Of a stretch of DNA of 64,000 nucleotides, positions 18,290 through 25,614 are shown in pieces; the first letter of the stretch is position 1, and the number at the start of each line of letters is the position of its first letter. The position numbers were made by a program, and so were the translations under genes. The stretch lies in NCBI RefSeq assembly GCF_002939385.1, contig NZ_MULI01000013.1, positions 1-64,000 of the forward strand, given 5' to 3'. The stretch is from Streptomyces sp. MH60 (GTDB taxonomy: Bacteria; Actinomycetota; Actinomycetes; Streptomycetales; Streptomycetaceae). A model generated the notes under the pieces. The model was not told the origin of the DNA and did no database searches. It worked only from the letters and a program-made list of their open reading frames with translations.

Positions 18290-18375
18290 GGATCCCGTGG
18301 GGGGAATCCGCACCGGGACATGGGAAGGCGCCCTGGATCGTCGGCCCGTGGGGGGACCGGCGCCAGGGCGCCTTC
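18290..18375. ncRNA. Candidate structured RNA with two identical loops
   Basis: Two hairpins present the same 12-nt loop CCCGTGGGGGGA. In the first, GGAT (18290-18293) pairs with ATCC (18306-18309). The second loop (18345-18356) is closed by CGG/CCG and sits at the tip of a long stem, where GAAGGCGCCCTGG (18324-18336) pairs with its exact complement at 18363-18375. The strand is uncertain. On the minus strand the loops would display C-rich UCCCCCC, which could pair with ribosome sites. On the plus strand they display GGGGGGA. From memory, small RNAs have been mapped near citA in S. coelicolor, but I cannot verify identity. Confidence 0.45.
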
Positions 18376-18444
18376 TGCTGTCCGGGTCCGCTCTCCGGGC
18401 CCGTTCCTCCGGGCCCGCCGCGAACCTCCGTGCCGACAAGGAAA

Positions 18445-18473
18445 AGTCCCGTACCACTCAGGGGTACGGGACT
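18445..18473 (-). terminator. Terminator of citA
   Basis: AGTCCCGTACC (18445-18455) pairs with GGTACGGGACT (18463-18473), an 11-bp stem with a 7-nt loop. On the minus strand it is followed by TTTCCTTG. It lies 32 bp after the citA stop codon. Confidence 0.8.
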
Positions 18474-18504
18474 CGCCAGGGGCGCCGCGGGGGTGCCGTG
18501 CGGC

Positions 18505-19803
18505 TCAGCGCTCCTCGACGGGGATGAAGTCGCGCTCGACGACGCCCGTGTAGATCTGGCGCGGGCGGCCGATGCGCGAACCCGGCTCCTTGATCATCTC
18601 GTGCCACTGGGCGATCCAGCCCGGCAGCCGGCCGAGGGCGAACAGGACCGTGAACATCTCGGTCGGGAATCCCATGGCCCGGTAGATGAGACCGGTGTAG
18701 AAGTCGACGTTCGGGTAGAGGCTGCGCGAGACGAAGTAGTCGTCGGAGAGCGCGTGCTCCTCCAGCTTCAGGGCGATGTCCAGCAGCTCGTCGGACTTGC
18801 CGAGGGCGGAGAGCACATCGTGCGCGGCGGCCTTGATGATCTTGGCGCGCGGGTCGAAGTTCTTGTAGACCCGGTGGCCGAAGCCCATCAGGCGGACGCC
18901 GTCCTCCTTGTTCTTCACCTTGCGGATGAAGGAGTCGACGTCGCCGCCCGCGTCGCGGATGCCTTCCAGCATCTCCAGCACCGACTGGTTGGCGCCGCCG
19001 TGCAGCGGGCCCCACAGGGCGTTGATGCCGGCGGAGATCGAGGCGAACATGTTCGCCTGCGAGGAACCGACCAGGCGGACCGTGGAGGTCGAGCAGTTCT
19101 GCTCGTGGTCCGCGTGCAGGATCAGCAGCTTGTCGAGCGCCGCGACGACCGTCGGGTCCAGCTCGTACTCCTGCGCCGGCACCGAGAACGTCATGCGCAG
19201 GAAGTTCTCGACGTAGCCGAGGTCGTTGCGCGGGTAGACGAACGGGTGGCCGATCGACTTCTTGTACGCGTAGGCCGCGATCGTCGGGAGCTTCGCGAGC
19301 AGCCGGATCGTGGAGAGGTTGCGCTGCCGCTCGTCGAACGGGTTGTGGCTGTCCTGGTAGAAGGTGGACAGCGCCGAGACCACCGAGGACAGCATGGCCA
19401 TCGGGTGGGCGTCGCGCGGGAAGCCCTTGTAGAAGTTCTTGACGTCCTCGTGCAGCAGGGTGTGCTGCGTGATCTCGTCCTTGAACGCGGACAGCTCGTC
19501 GACGGTCGGCAGCTCACCGTTGATCAGCAGGTAGGCCACCTCCACGAAGGAGGAGCGCTCGGCCAGCTGCTCGATCGGGTAGCCGCGGTACCGGAGGATG
19601 CCGGCTTCGCCGTCCAGATAGGTAATGGCGGATTTGTAGGCGGCGGTGTTGCCGTAACCGCTGTCCAGCGTCACCAGACCGGTCTGGGCGCGGAGCTTCC
19701 CGATGTCGAAGCCCTTGTCACCGACGGTGCTGTCGATCACCGGGTAGGTGTACTCGCCGTCGCCGTACCGCAGTACTACCGAGTTGTTGGTGTGCTCGCT
19801 CAC
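18505..19803 (-). CDS. citA: Citrate synthase (type II)
   Basis: A 432-residue enzyme that condenses acetyl-CoA and oxaloacetate to citrate at the entry of the TCA cycle. Length and N-terminal beta region (SVVLRYGDGEYTYPVID) are those of the hexameric NADH-regulated type. Catalytic regions are present: the active-site His in GGANQSVLEML and MGFGHRVYKNFDPRAK, and the Asp region near LFALGRLPGWIAQW with the arginine in the C-terminal RPRQIYTG. GTG at 19803 has a GAGGGA ribosome site; the in-frame ATG at 19815 does not. It is monocistronic with its own terminator. Confidence 0.95.
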   Translation of the reverse strand: MSEHTNNSVVLRYGDGEYTYPVIDSTVGDKGFDIGKLRAQTGLVTLDSGYGNTAAYKSAITYLDGEAGILRYRGYPIEQLAERSSFVEVAYLLINGELPTVDELSAFKDEITQHTLLHEDVKNFYKGFPRDAHPMAMLSSVVSALSTFYQDSHNPFDERQRNLSTIRLLAKLPTIAAYAYKKSIGHPFVYPRNDLGYVENFLRMTFSVPAQEYELDPTVVAALDKLLILHADHEQNCSTSTVRLVGSSQANMFASISAGINALWGPLHGGANQSVLEMLEGIRDAGGDVDSFIRKVKNKEDGVRLMGFGHRVYKNFDPRAKIIKAAAHDVLSALGKSDELLDIALKLEEHALSDDYFVSRSLYPNVDFYTGLIYRAMGFPTEMFTVLFALGRLPGWIAQWHEMIKEPGSRIGRPRQIYTGVVERDFIPVEER

Positions 19804-20040
19804 GTCTTCCCTCACCGACGTAGTGCCTCATCTTCGAGGTGCCCTGACTGTCTCTACCATCCCCCACTTGGCTCAGGAGAGTGCACTCGGGGTCGACCAT
19901 CGGGCCTATTGGCGGCACTCAGTGCCGTCAACTTGCTCATCCTGCCCCCTCCGGAGCCCATCCGGAAGTGCTGTGTGACCTTTCCGACTCGTTTGATCGA
20001 TCATTTTTTTCACACGGGCGGACATGTTTACCGCAAGGTT

Positions 20041-22302
20041 TCACGGCCGGGGCCCGGCGAGCCGGAAGTCGAGCGCCGTGCAGCGTCTTCCGGCCGAGAC
20101 CGTGCGCACCGCCTGCCCGATCGCCTTGCGCGAACCGACGAGGACGACCAGCTTCTTCGCCCGGGTGACCGCCGTGTACAGCAGGTTCCGCTGGAGCATC
20201 ATCCAGGCGCCGGTCGTCACGGGGATGACGACGGCCGGGTACTCGCTCCCCTGGGACCGGTGGATGGTGACCGCGTACGCGTGGGCCAGTTCGTCCAGTT
20301 CGTCGAAGTCGTACGGCACCTCCTCGTCCTCGTCGGTCAACACCGTGAGGCGCTGGTCCACCGGGTCGAGCGAGGTGACGACGCCCACGGTGCCGTTGAA
20401 GACGCCGTTCTCGCCCTTGTCGTAATTGTTGCGGATCTGGGTGACCTTGTCGCCGACCCGGAACACCCGTCCGCCGAACCGCTTCTCCGGCACGTCCGGG
20501 CGCCCCGGGGTGACGGCCTGCTGGAGCAGCCCGTTCAGCGTCCCGGCGCCCGCCGGTCCCCGGTGCATGGGGGCCAGCACCTGGACGTCCCGGCGCGGAT
20601 CGAGCCCGAACTTCGCGGGGATGCGCCGCGCGGCGACGTCGACGGTGAGCCGCCCCGCCTCCTCGGTGTCGTCCTCGACGAAGAGGAAGAAGTCCTTCAT
20701 CCCGTCGGTGACGGGGTGCTGCCCGGCGTTGATCCGGTGCGCGTTGGTGACCACGCCGGACTGCTGGGCCTGCCGGAAGACGCGGGTGAGGCGCACGGCG
20801 GGCACCGGGCTGCCGGGTGCCAGCAGGTCCCGCAGTACCTCCCCCGCACCCACACTCGGCAGCTGGTCGACGTCCCCGACGAGGAGCAGGTGGGCGCCCG
20901 GGGCGACGGCCTTGGCGAGCTTGTTGGCGAGGAGCAGGTCCAGCATCGACGCCTCGTCCACCACCACCAGGTCGGCGTCGAGCGGCCGTTCCCGGTCGTA
21001 GGCCGCGTCGCCGCCGGGCTTCAGCTCCAGCAGCCGGTGCACGGTGGACGCCTCGGCGCCGGTCAGCTCGGCGAGCCGCTTGGCGGCCCGGCCGGTGGGC
21101 GCGGCGAGCACGACCTTCGCCTTCTTGGCCCGCGCCAGCTCCACGATCGACCGCACGGTGAAGGACTTGCCGCAGCCGGGTCCGCCGGTGAGCACGGCGA
21201 CCTTCTCGCTGAGCGCGAGCTTGACCGCGGCCTCCTGCTCGGGCGCGAGATCGGCGCCGGTGCGCCCCTTCAGCCACCCGAGCGCCTTGTCCCAGTCCAC
21301 ATCCTGGAAGCCGGGCATCCGGTCCTCGTCCGTCCGCAGGAGGCGGCGCAACTGCCCGGCCAGGGCCAGCTCGGCACGGTGGAAGGGGACGAGGTAGACG
21401 GCGGTGATCGGCTCGCCCCCCTCGGGGTGGGGGACCTTCTCCCGGACCACGCCGGGGTCCTCGCCGTCCTCCTCCGGCTCGGCGGCCAGCTCGCCCAGAC
21501 ACTCGATGACGAGCCCGGTGTCCACCTGGAGCAGCTTCACCGCGTCGGCGATCAGCTTCTCCTCGGGGAGGTAGCAATGCCCCTGGTCGGTGGCCTGCGA
21601 GAGCGCGTACTGGAGACCGGCCTTCACCCGCTCCGGGCTGTCGTGCGGGATCCCGACGGACTGGGCGATCTTGTCGGCGGTGAGGAAGCCGATGCCCCAG
21701 ACGTCGGCGGCGAGCCGGTAGGGCTGGTTCTTCACGACGGAGATGGAGGCGTCCCCGTACTTCTTGTAGATGCGGACGGCGATGGAGGTGGACACCTCGA
21801 CGGTCTGGAGGAAGAGCATGACCTCCTTGATCGCCTTCTGCTCCTCCCAGGCGTCGGCGATCTTCTTGGTCCGCTTGGGCCCCAGGCCGGGCACCTCGAT
21901 GAGCCGCTTGGGCTCCTCCTCGATGATGGTGAGGGTGTCCAGTCCGAAGTGCTGCGTGATCCGGTCCGCGAAGACCGGCCCGATGCCCTTGACCAGCCCG
22001 GACCCGAGATAACGCCGGATGCCCTGCACGGTGGCGGGCAGCAGCGTCGTGTAGTTCTCCACGTGGAACTGCTTGCCGTACTGGGGGTGCGACCCCCAGC
22101 GCCCCTCCATCCGCAGCGACTCCCCCGCCTGCGCACCGAGCAGCGCGCCGACGACGGTCAGCAGATCGCCGGCGCCTCTGCCGGTGTCGACCCGGGCGAC
22201 GGTGTAGCCGTTCTCCTCATTGGCGTACGTGATCCTCTCCAGGACGCCTTCGAGGGTGGCGAGCCGCCGCTCACCGGGGGCCGCGGGGGGCTGGTCGGTC
22301 AT
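20041..22302 (-). CDS. recD2: RecD2-family SF1B DNA helicase
   Basis: A 753-residue 5'-3' DNA helicase of the kind found in bacteria lacking RecBCD. The N-terminal 330 residues carry the RecD2-specific domains, including helix-hairpin-helix segments (SGLVKGIGPVFADRI and VPGLGPKRTKKI). The helicase core has Walker A GGPGCGKS (Lys379), motif II VVDEASML, the motif QLPSVGAGEVLRD and motif VI VTIHRSQGSEYP. Family members act in DNA repair and replication-fork maintenance. The ATG at 22302 is preceded by no strong ribosome site. The gene is convergent with nothing on the left: citA, in the same orientation, starts 237 bp beyond its stop. Confidence 0.92.
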   Translation of the reverse strand: MTDQPPAAPGERRLATLEGVLERITYANEENGYTVARVDTGRGAGDLLTVVGALLGAQAGESLRMEGRWGSHPQYGKQFHVENYTTLLPATVQGIRRYLGSGLVKGIGPVFADRITQHFGLDTLTIIEEEPKRLIEVPGLGPKRTKKIADAWEEQKAIKEVMLFLQTVEVSTSIAVRIYKKYGDASISVVKNQPYRLAADVWGIGFLTADKIAQSVGIPHDSPERVKAGLQYALSQATDQGHCYLPEEKLIADAVKLLQVDTGLVIECLGELAAEPEEDGEDPGVVREKVPHPEGGEPITAVYLVPFHRAELALAGQLRRLLRTDEDRMPGFQDVDWDKALGWLKGRTGADLAPEQEAAVKLALSEKVAVLTGGPGCGKSFTVRSIVELARAKKAKVVLAAPTGRAAKRLAELTGAEASTVHRLLELKPGGDAAYDRERPLDADLVVVDEASMLDLLLANKLAKAVAPGAHLLLVGDVDQLPSVGAGEVLRDLLAPGSPVPAVRLTRVFRQAQQSGVVTNAHRINAGQHPVTDGMKDFFLFVEDDTEEAGRLTVDVAARRIPAKFGLDPRRDVQVLAPMHRGPAGAGTLNGLLQQAVTPGRPDVPEKRFGGRVFRVGDKVTQIRNNYDKGENGVFNGTVGVVTSLDPVDQRLTVLTDEDEEVPYDFDELDELAHAYAVTIHRSQGSEYPAVVIPVTTGAWMMLQRNLLYTAVTRAKKLVVLVGSRKAIGQAVRTVSAGRRCTALDFRLAGPRP

Positions 22303-22361
22303 GATCCGACGGTACCCGCGGGGTGTGACAGCGGTGCACGGTGCGGCAGGATCAGGGAGAC

Positions 22362-22913
22362 ATGGGGCTCACGTACGGCTACGACATCTACCTGCGTCCT
22401 TGGAACCTCGCCGGGGCGCTGGCCGCCGTGGCCGGGCTGGCGCCCCGGTCCCGTGACGTGCCGCCGCTCGACGTCACGCTGCCCGGGGGCGAGCGGATCG
22501 TCCTGCCGTTCACGTCCGGCTTCGGCAGCGAGCCGGTGGACTGCTCCTCGCTCGACACGCTCGACCTGGACACGTCCCTCATGCTCCCGGTCGACGACGC
22601 GGTGCGGGCGTACGCGGAGTCGTACGGACTCCCGCCCGAGGAGAACGGGCGGGTCCGGATCGGGTACGTCTACCTGACGGTCCGGTTCCGGTCCTTCCTC
22701 GATCCCCGGTACACCTCCCTGGAGTTCTGGGCGGCGACGTCGGGCATGAGCCGCCTGTTCGAGCGGTCGGCGAGCATCAGGAGGACGTTCACCGACCTCG
22801 CCGCGGCCGTCGGCGCAGAGTGCTGCCAGTTCGACGTGGGCGACGGCAGCCCCGGGGAGGTGTGCTGGGTCAGCGGGGATGCACCATTTCCTCCGGCTCC
22901 TTCAACACCGTGA
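22362..22913 (+). CDS. Conserved hypothetical protein
   Basis: A 183-residue soluble protein with no recognised domain. It starts MGLTYGYDIYLRPWNLAGAL with a GGGAG ribosome site. It has alternating hydrophobic and charged segments, contains FTSGFGSEPVDCS and a Cys pair (ECCQF), and has no signal peptide or membrane helix. Its 3' end overlaps the end of the convergent DUF397 gene by 44 bp. It looks like a cytoplasmic accessory protein; function unknown. Confidence 0.7.
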   Translation: MGLTYGYDIYLRPWNLAGALAAVAGLAPRSRDVPPLDVTLPGGERIVLPFTSGFGSEPVDCSSLDTLDLDTSLMLPVDDAVRAYAESYGLPPEENGRVRIGYVYLTVRFRSFLDPRYTSLEFWAATSGMSRLFERSASIRRTFTDLAAAVGAECCQFDVGDGSPGEVCWVSGDAPFPPAPSTP

Positions 22914-23067
22914 GGAAGCGGGTGAAGGCGGCGCGGGGGAAGGCGAGGGTGGCCCGGGCGGGGGCCTTGGAGTCGCGGACACGTACGCGGGTGACCGAGG
23001 TGGCTATCTCCACGCAGTTGTTGCCGTCGCCCTCGCCGGAGTAGGACGACTTGCGCCAGGTGTCCAT
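22870..23067 (-). CDS. DUF397 protein (second copy)
   Basis: A 65-residue DUF397 protein: WRKSSYSGEGDGNNCVEIA, then VRVRDSKAP, then a C-terminal helix. DUF397 proteins are small partners of XRE/DUF5753 regulators in streptomycetes and act in developmental or antibiotic control. They are often compared with toxin-antitoxin modules. The start at 23067 lies 5 bp after the stop of the first DUF397 gene. The two paralogues share the GEGDGN core but differ in the C-terminal half. It belongs to the operon that starts with the XRE gene at 24114. Confidence 0.88.
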   Translation of the reverse strand: MDTWRKSSYSGEGDGNNCVEIATSVTRVRVRDSKAPARATLAFPRAAFTRFLTVLKEPEEMVHPR

Positions 23068-23072
23068 GGTGC

Positions 23073-23270
23073 TCACCACTCCGTTTCCGCCCTCTTGATC
23101 CCGCCAAGGAATGTCGCGAAGACTTCAGTCGGGACCGTAAGGGTCCCGTACGAGGGGGCCTTGGAGTCGCGGACGGCGACGTGCGTGGTCGAGTTCGCGA
23201 CCTCCACACACTCGTTGCCGTCGCCCTCGCCTGAATACGAAGACTTCCGCCAGTTGCCACGAGCTCTCAT
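23073..23270 (-). CDS. DUF397 protein (first copy)
   Basis: A 65-residue DUF397 protein: NWRKSSYSGEGDGNECVEVA, then VAVRDSKAPSYG, then EVFATFLGGIK. It follows the XRE regulator by 7 bp, so the pair is cotranscribed and probably interacts, as known for WhiJ-like regulators and their small partners. The tandem DUF397 gene downstream may have arisen by duplication. Confidence 0.9.
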   Translation of the reverse strand: MRARGNWRKSSYSGEGDGNECVEVANSTTHVAVRDSKAPSYGTLTVPTEVFATFLGGIKRAETEW

Positions 23271-23277
23271 GGGTACC

Positions 23278-24114
23278 TCACAGCTCTTTCGTCAGCTGAT
23301 GGATGAAATCACGCGACCTGTCGGGCCCAAGTGACACTTCCTCCACCATACGGAAACGCGTTCGATACGCGTCGAGTTGCGCCTCGGAGTCAAGGAAGAC
23401 CGAACCGTGCGGCGCATCTCGCACGACGGTGTCCAGCCTGGGCAAGGGGCCACTCACGTACGTCATAGTGCTGGAAGCCCTGGCGAAGTTGTCCAGGTCG
23501 AAAGGGATGACGCGCACGGTGATGTGGTCCGCCTCCGAGAGCTCTGCGAGCCGCGCCAGTTGGGCCCTGGAGTTGTCACGATCGCCAACCCTGATCCGGA
23601 GCGCGGCTTCATGGATCACCGCTTCGTAGGGGATGGCGAGTGCCTGACGCGCCTTACGGTGCTGGATACGCACCTCCAACTCCTCGGCGGTCAGCGCCGG
23701 CAGCCTGGCGGAAAACACGGCACGCGAATAGCCCTCGGTCTGGAGCAGCCCCGGCACGTACAGGATGGCCACGTGGCGGAGGAAGCGGGCGTGGTGCTCC
23801 AGCTCGGACAGGTCCAGGAACGGCGTGGGAAGCAGACCTCGATACTGTTCCCACCAGCCGGTTGACCGCTCGGTGGCCATGGCGACGAGCGCGTCGATGA
23901 ACTCCTCATCCGTACAGGCGTAATGGGAGGCCAGGCGGCGGACTCGCTGCTCGCTCACTCCGGCGAGGGCGGACTCGATGTGAGTGATCTGCGCGGGCGC
24001 CACGCCGAGCAGCTCCGCCGCCTGGCGGGAGTTGAGCCCTGCCGCCTCACGGAGTCTGCGCAGTTCGGTTGCCAGTCGCACCTGACGTGCCGTCGGTTCG
24101 CGCCTCTTCACCAT
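23278..24114 (-). CDS. XRE-family regulator with DUF5753 domain
   Basis: A 278-residue transcriptional regulator. Residues 10-70 are a helix-turn-helix (VRLATELRRLREAAGLNSRQ..LLGVAPAQITHIES). The remainder is a DUF5753 domain, recognisable by WWEQYRGLLPTPFLDLSELE, the LLQTEGYSRAV segment and the C-terminal RSRDFIHQLTKEL. It belongs to the large Streptomyces family that includes WhiJ. Start ATG at 24114 has a GAAGAGGG site; an upstream extension is not conserved-looking. Codon use is slightly less GC-biased than in neighbours. It heads an operon with two DUF397 genes. Confidence 0.9.
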   Translation of the reverse strand: MVKRREPTARQVRLATELRRLREAAGLNSRQAAELLGVAPAQITHIESALAGVSEQRVRRLASHYACTDEEFIDALVAMATERSTGWWEQYRGLLPTPFLDLSELEHHARFLRHVAILYVPGLLQTEGYSRAVFSARLPALTAEELEVRIQHRKARQALAIPYEAVIHEAALRIRVGDRDNSRAQLARLAELSEADHITVRVIPFDLDNFARASSTMTYVSGPLPRLDTVVRDAPHGSVFLDSEAQLDAYRTRFRMVEEVSLGPDRSRDFIHQLTKEL

Positions 24115-24332
24115 CGACTGGCCCTCTTCACACGTCTGTTGGTGCAACTCGTTCGGCGTCAGATTACGCGATCGACTTGCCCCGTCCCTAAATTTAGATC
24201 TACCGTCAGTGACGCGACGCACACCGTGCGACACGGGTTACCGGAAGCGCACCGCCCCGTCCTGCCATAACGGCTGCGGCAATGACACCGGGCCCGCCCC
24301 TCACCCCATCCGCCCTCCGCGAGGAGCTCCGC

Positions 24333-24761
24333 ATGCCCGAAAACGAACCGTGGGAGTACTCCCTCTACCTCCCCAACGACCTCCGCGCCGTCACCGTCAG
24401 CCGCCGCACCCTCCGCCTGGTCCTCACCATGCACGGGCTGATCCGCCTCGTCGACGTCGCCGAACTGCTGGCCACGGAGCTGGTCTCCAACGCCGTACGG
24501 CACACCAAGGGCCCCGCCGCCCTCCGCATCCGCTGGTCGCCGCCCGGCACGCTGCGGATCGGGGCATGGGACGCGGACCCGGGACCGCCGGAACCGCCGA
24601 CCGCGTTCGAGAGGACGGAGGAGTTGGAGGAGGGCCGGGGCCTCGCGCTGGTGCGGGCCTGCGCGGACGTGTGGGGATGGCATCCGCTGGCCAGGCACGG
24701 CAACCGGGGGAAGTACGTGTGGTGCGAGCTGCGTTTGACATGCAGCCGCCCGGCTGCCTAA
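24333..24761 (+). CDS. HATPase_c (anti-sigma/serine-kinase type) ATP-binding protein
   Basis: A 142-residue ATP-binding protein of the SpoIIAB/RsbW-like GHKL family. The N-box is ELLATELVSNAVRHT, the G1-like box is IGAWDADPGPPEP, and the G2 segment is EEGRGLALVRACADVWGW. Streptomycetes encode many of these, frequently beside XRE/DUF397 operons, and they are thought to phosphorylate or sequester anti-anti-sigma partners. The ATG at 24333 has a GAGGAG ribosome site. The gene is divergent from the XRE operon, giving a regulator neighbourhood at 22.9-24.8 kb. Its partner is unknown. Confidence 0.86.
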   Translation: MPENEPWEYSLYLPNDLRAVTVSRRTLRLVLTMHGLIRLVDVAELLATELVSNAVRHTKGPAALRIRWSPPGTLRIGAWDADPGPPEPPTAFERTEELEEGRGLALVRACADVWGWHPLARHGNRGKYVWCELRLTCSRPAA

Positions 24762-24791
24762 CGTAATAGGCAGCCAATAGGCTGCATGTCA
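24735..24791 (+). promoter_or_regulatory. Promoter with nested inverted repeats before the ArsR-AHSA1 gene
   Basis: TTGACA (24735-24740) could be a -35 element, with TAACGT (24759-24764) as the -10 after 18 bp. Two nested inverted repeats overlie it. The outer one is TGACATGCAGCC (24736-24747) with GGCTGCATGTCA (24780-24791). The inner one is GGCTGCCTA (24752-24760) with TAGGCAGCC (24767-24775). Such overlap suggests autorepression by the ArsR product. The left arm lies inside the end of the upstream ATPase gene. Confidence 0.65.
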
Positions 24792-24802
24792 GAGGGGCGG
24801 AG

Positions 24803-25594
24803 ATGGACGAGGTCTTCAAGGCGCTGGCGGACGGCAACCGGCGACGACTGCTGGACCGTCTGAACGCGCGCAACGGGCAGAGCCTGCGCGAGCTGTGTGC
24901 CGGGCTGGACATGGCCCGGCAGTCGGTCAGCAAGCACCTGGCCCTGCTGGAGGCGGCCCACCTGGTCACCACCGCCCGGCGGGGCCGGGAGAAGCTGCAC
25001 TACCTCAACGCCGAACCGATCAACGCCATCGCCGAACGCTGGATCAGCCGCTACGACCGGGAGCGGGTGCACGCACTCGCCGACCTCAAGCACGCGCTGG
25101 AGGACACCGCCATGGACAGCAACGCGTTCGTCTACACGACCTACATCAGGACCACGCCGGAGAAGCTGTGGCAGGGCCTGACCGACCCGGCGTTCACCCG
25201 CCGCTACTGGGGGCTGGAGTTCGGCACCGACTGGGCGGCGGGGTCGCCGGTGGTGTGGCGGGAGCGGGGGGCCGAGACGGCCGACCCCGAGCAGGTCGTG
25301 CTGGAGTCGGATCCCTTCCGGCGGCTGGCGTACACCTGGCACACCTTCACGCCGGAGTGGGCGGCGGCCAACGGGATCGACGACGCGACCCTCGCCAGGC
25401 TCGCCGCCGAGCGGCGCTCGAAGGTCGCGTTCGAGATCGAGGACCTCGGCGGGTCGGTGAAGCTGACCGTCGTCCACGACGGGTTCGAGCCCGGCAGCAC
25501 CGCCCGCGAGATGATCCAGCACGGCTGGCCCGCCCTGATGTCCAGCCTCAAGACGCTGCTGGAGACCGGCGAGACGCTGCCGGAACCTCGGTGA
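24803..25594 (+). CDS. ArsR-type regulator fused to an AHSA1/SRPBCC domain
   Basis: A 263-residue fusion. Residues 1-90 are an ArsR winged helix (FKALADGNRRRLLDRL and ARQSVSKHLALLEAAHLV) without an obvious metal-binding Cys set. Residues 110-260 are an AHSA1-type START-like domain (TTPEKLWQGLTDPAFTRRYWG), which could bind a hydrophobic ligand. The natural reading is a one-component sensor in which the SRPBCC pocket controls DNA binding. It has a GGGGCGGAG ribosome site and a promoter overlaid with nested repeats, so autoregulation is likely. The ligand is unknown. Confidence 0.9.
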   Translation: MDEVFKALADGNRRRLLDRLNARNGQSLRELCAGLDMARQSVSKHLALLEAAHLVTTARRGREKLHYLNAEPINAIAERWISRYDRERVHALADLKHALEDTAMDSNAFVYTTYIRTTPEKLWQGLTDPAFTRRYWGLEFGTDWAAGSPVVWRERGAETADPEQVVLESDPFRRLAYTWHTFTPEWAAANGIDDATLARLAAERRSKVAFEIEDLGGSVKLTVVHDGFEPGSTAREMIQHGWPALMSSLKTLLETGETLPEPR

Positions 25595-25614
25595 GCCGAT
25601 CGTTCAGCGGCTCA
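25592..25614. terminator. Short hairpin between convergent ArsR and ECF41 genes
   Basis: TGAGCCG (25592-25598) pairs with CGGCTCA (25608-25614) around a 9-nt loop. The hairpin spans both stop codons of the convergent genes. It is short, so its terminator role is tentative. Confidence 0.4.

Larger units (their letters stand above)
17835..18444. other. Long non-coding region between copA and citA
   Basis: About 610 bp without a credible protein gene. The left part is AT-richer than the chromosome average. The middle (18189-18245) is a 9-bp tandem repeat, and the right part (18290-18375) holds a candidate structured RNA. Open frames through the repeat encode His-His-Gln or Trp-Trp-Cys runs and lack normal codon use. 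Confidence 0.6.

Noticed and set aside
17990..18457. A minus-strand frame with repeated Trp-Trp-Cys, and a plus-strand frame with His-His-Gln repeats
   Set aside because: Both arise from the CACCACCAG repeat. They lack a ribosome site, codon bias and similarity to any protein.
22341..22361. Upstream extension of the hypothetical gene at 22362
   Set aside because: The seven extra residues lack a ribosome site, whereas ATG at 22362 has GGGAG at the right spacing.
18430..22677. A 1415-codon open frame on the plus strand across citA and recD2
   Set aside because: Antisense shadow of two conserved enzymes; contains long Leu/Gly/Asp-rich stretches without motifs.
22870..23270. Two DUF397 genes as a classical toxin-antitoxin pair
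   Set aside because: Both are the same family and follow an XRE regulator; the more likely reading is regulator plus small partners.
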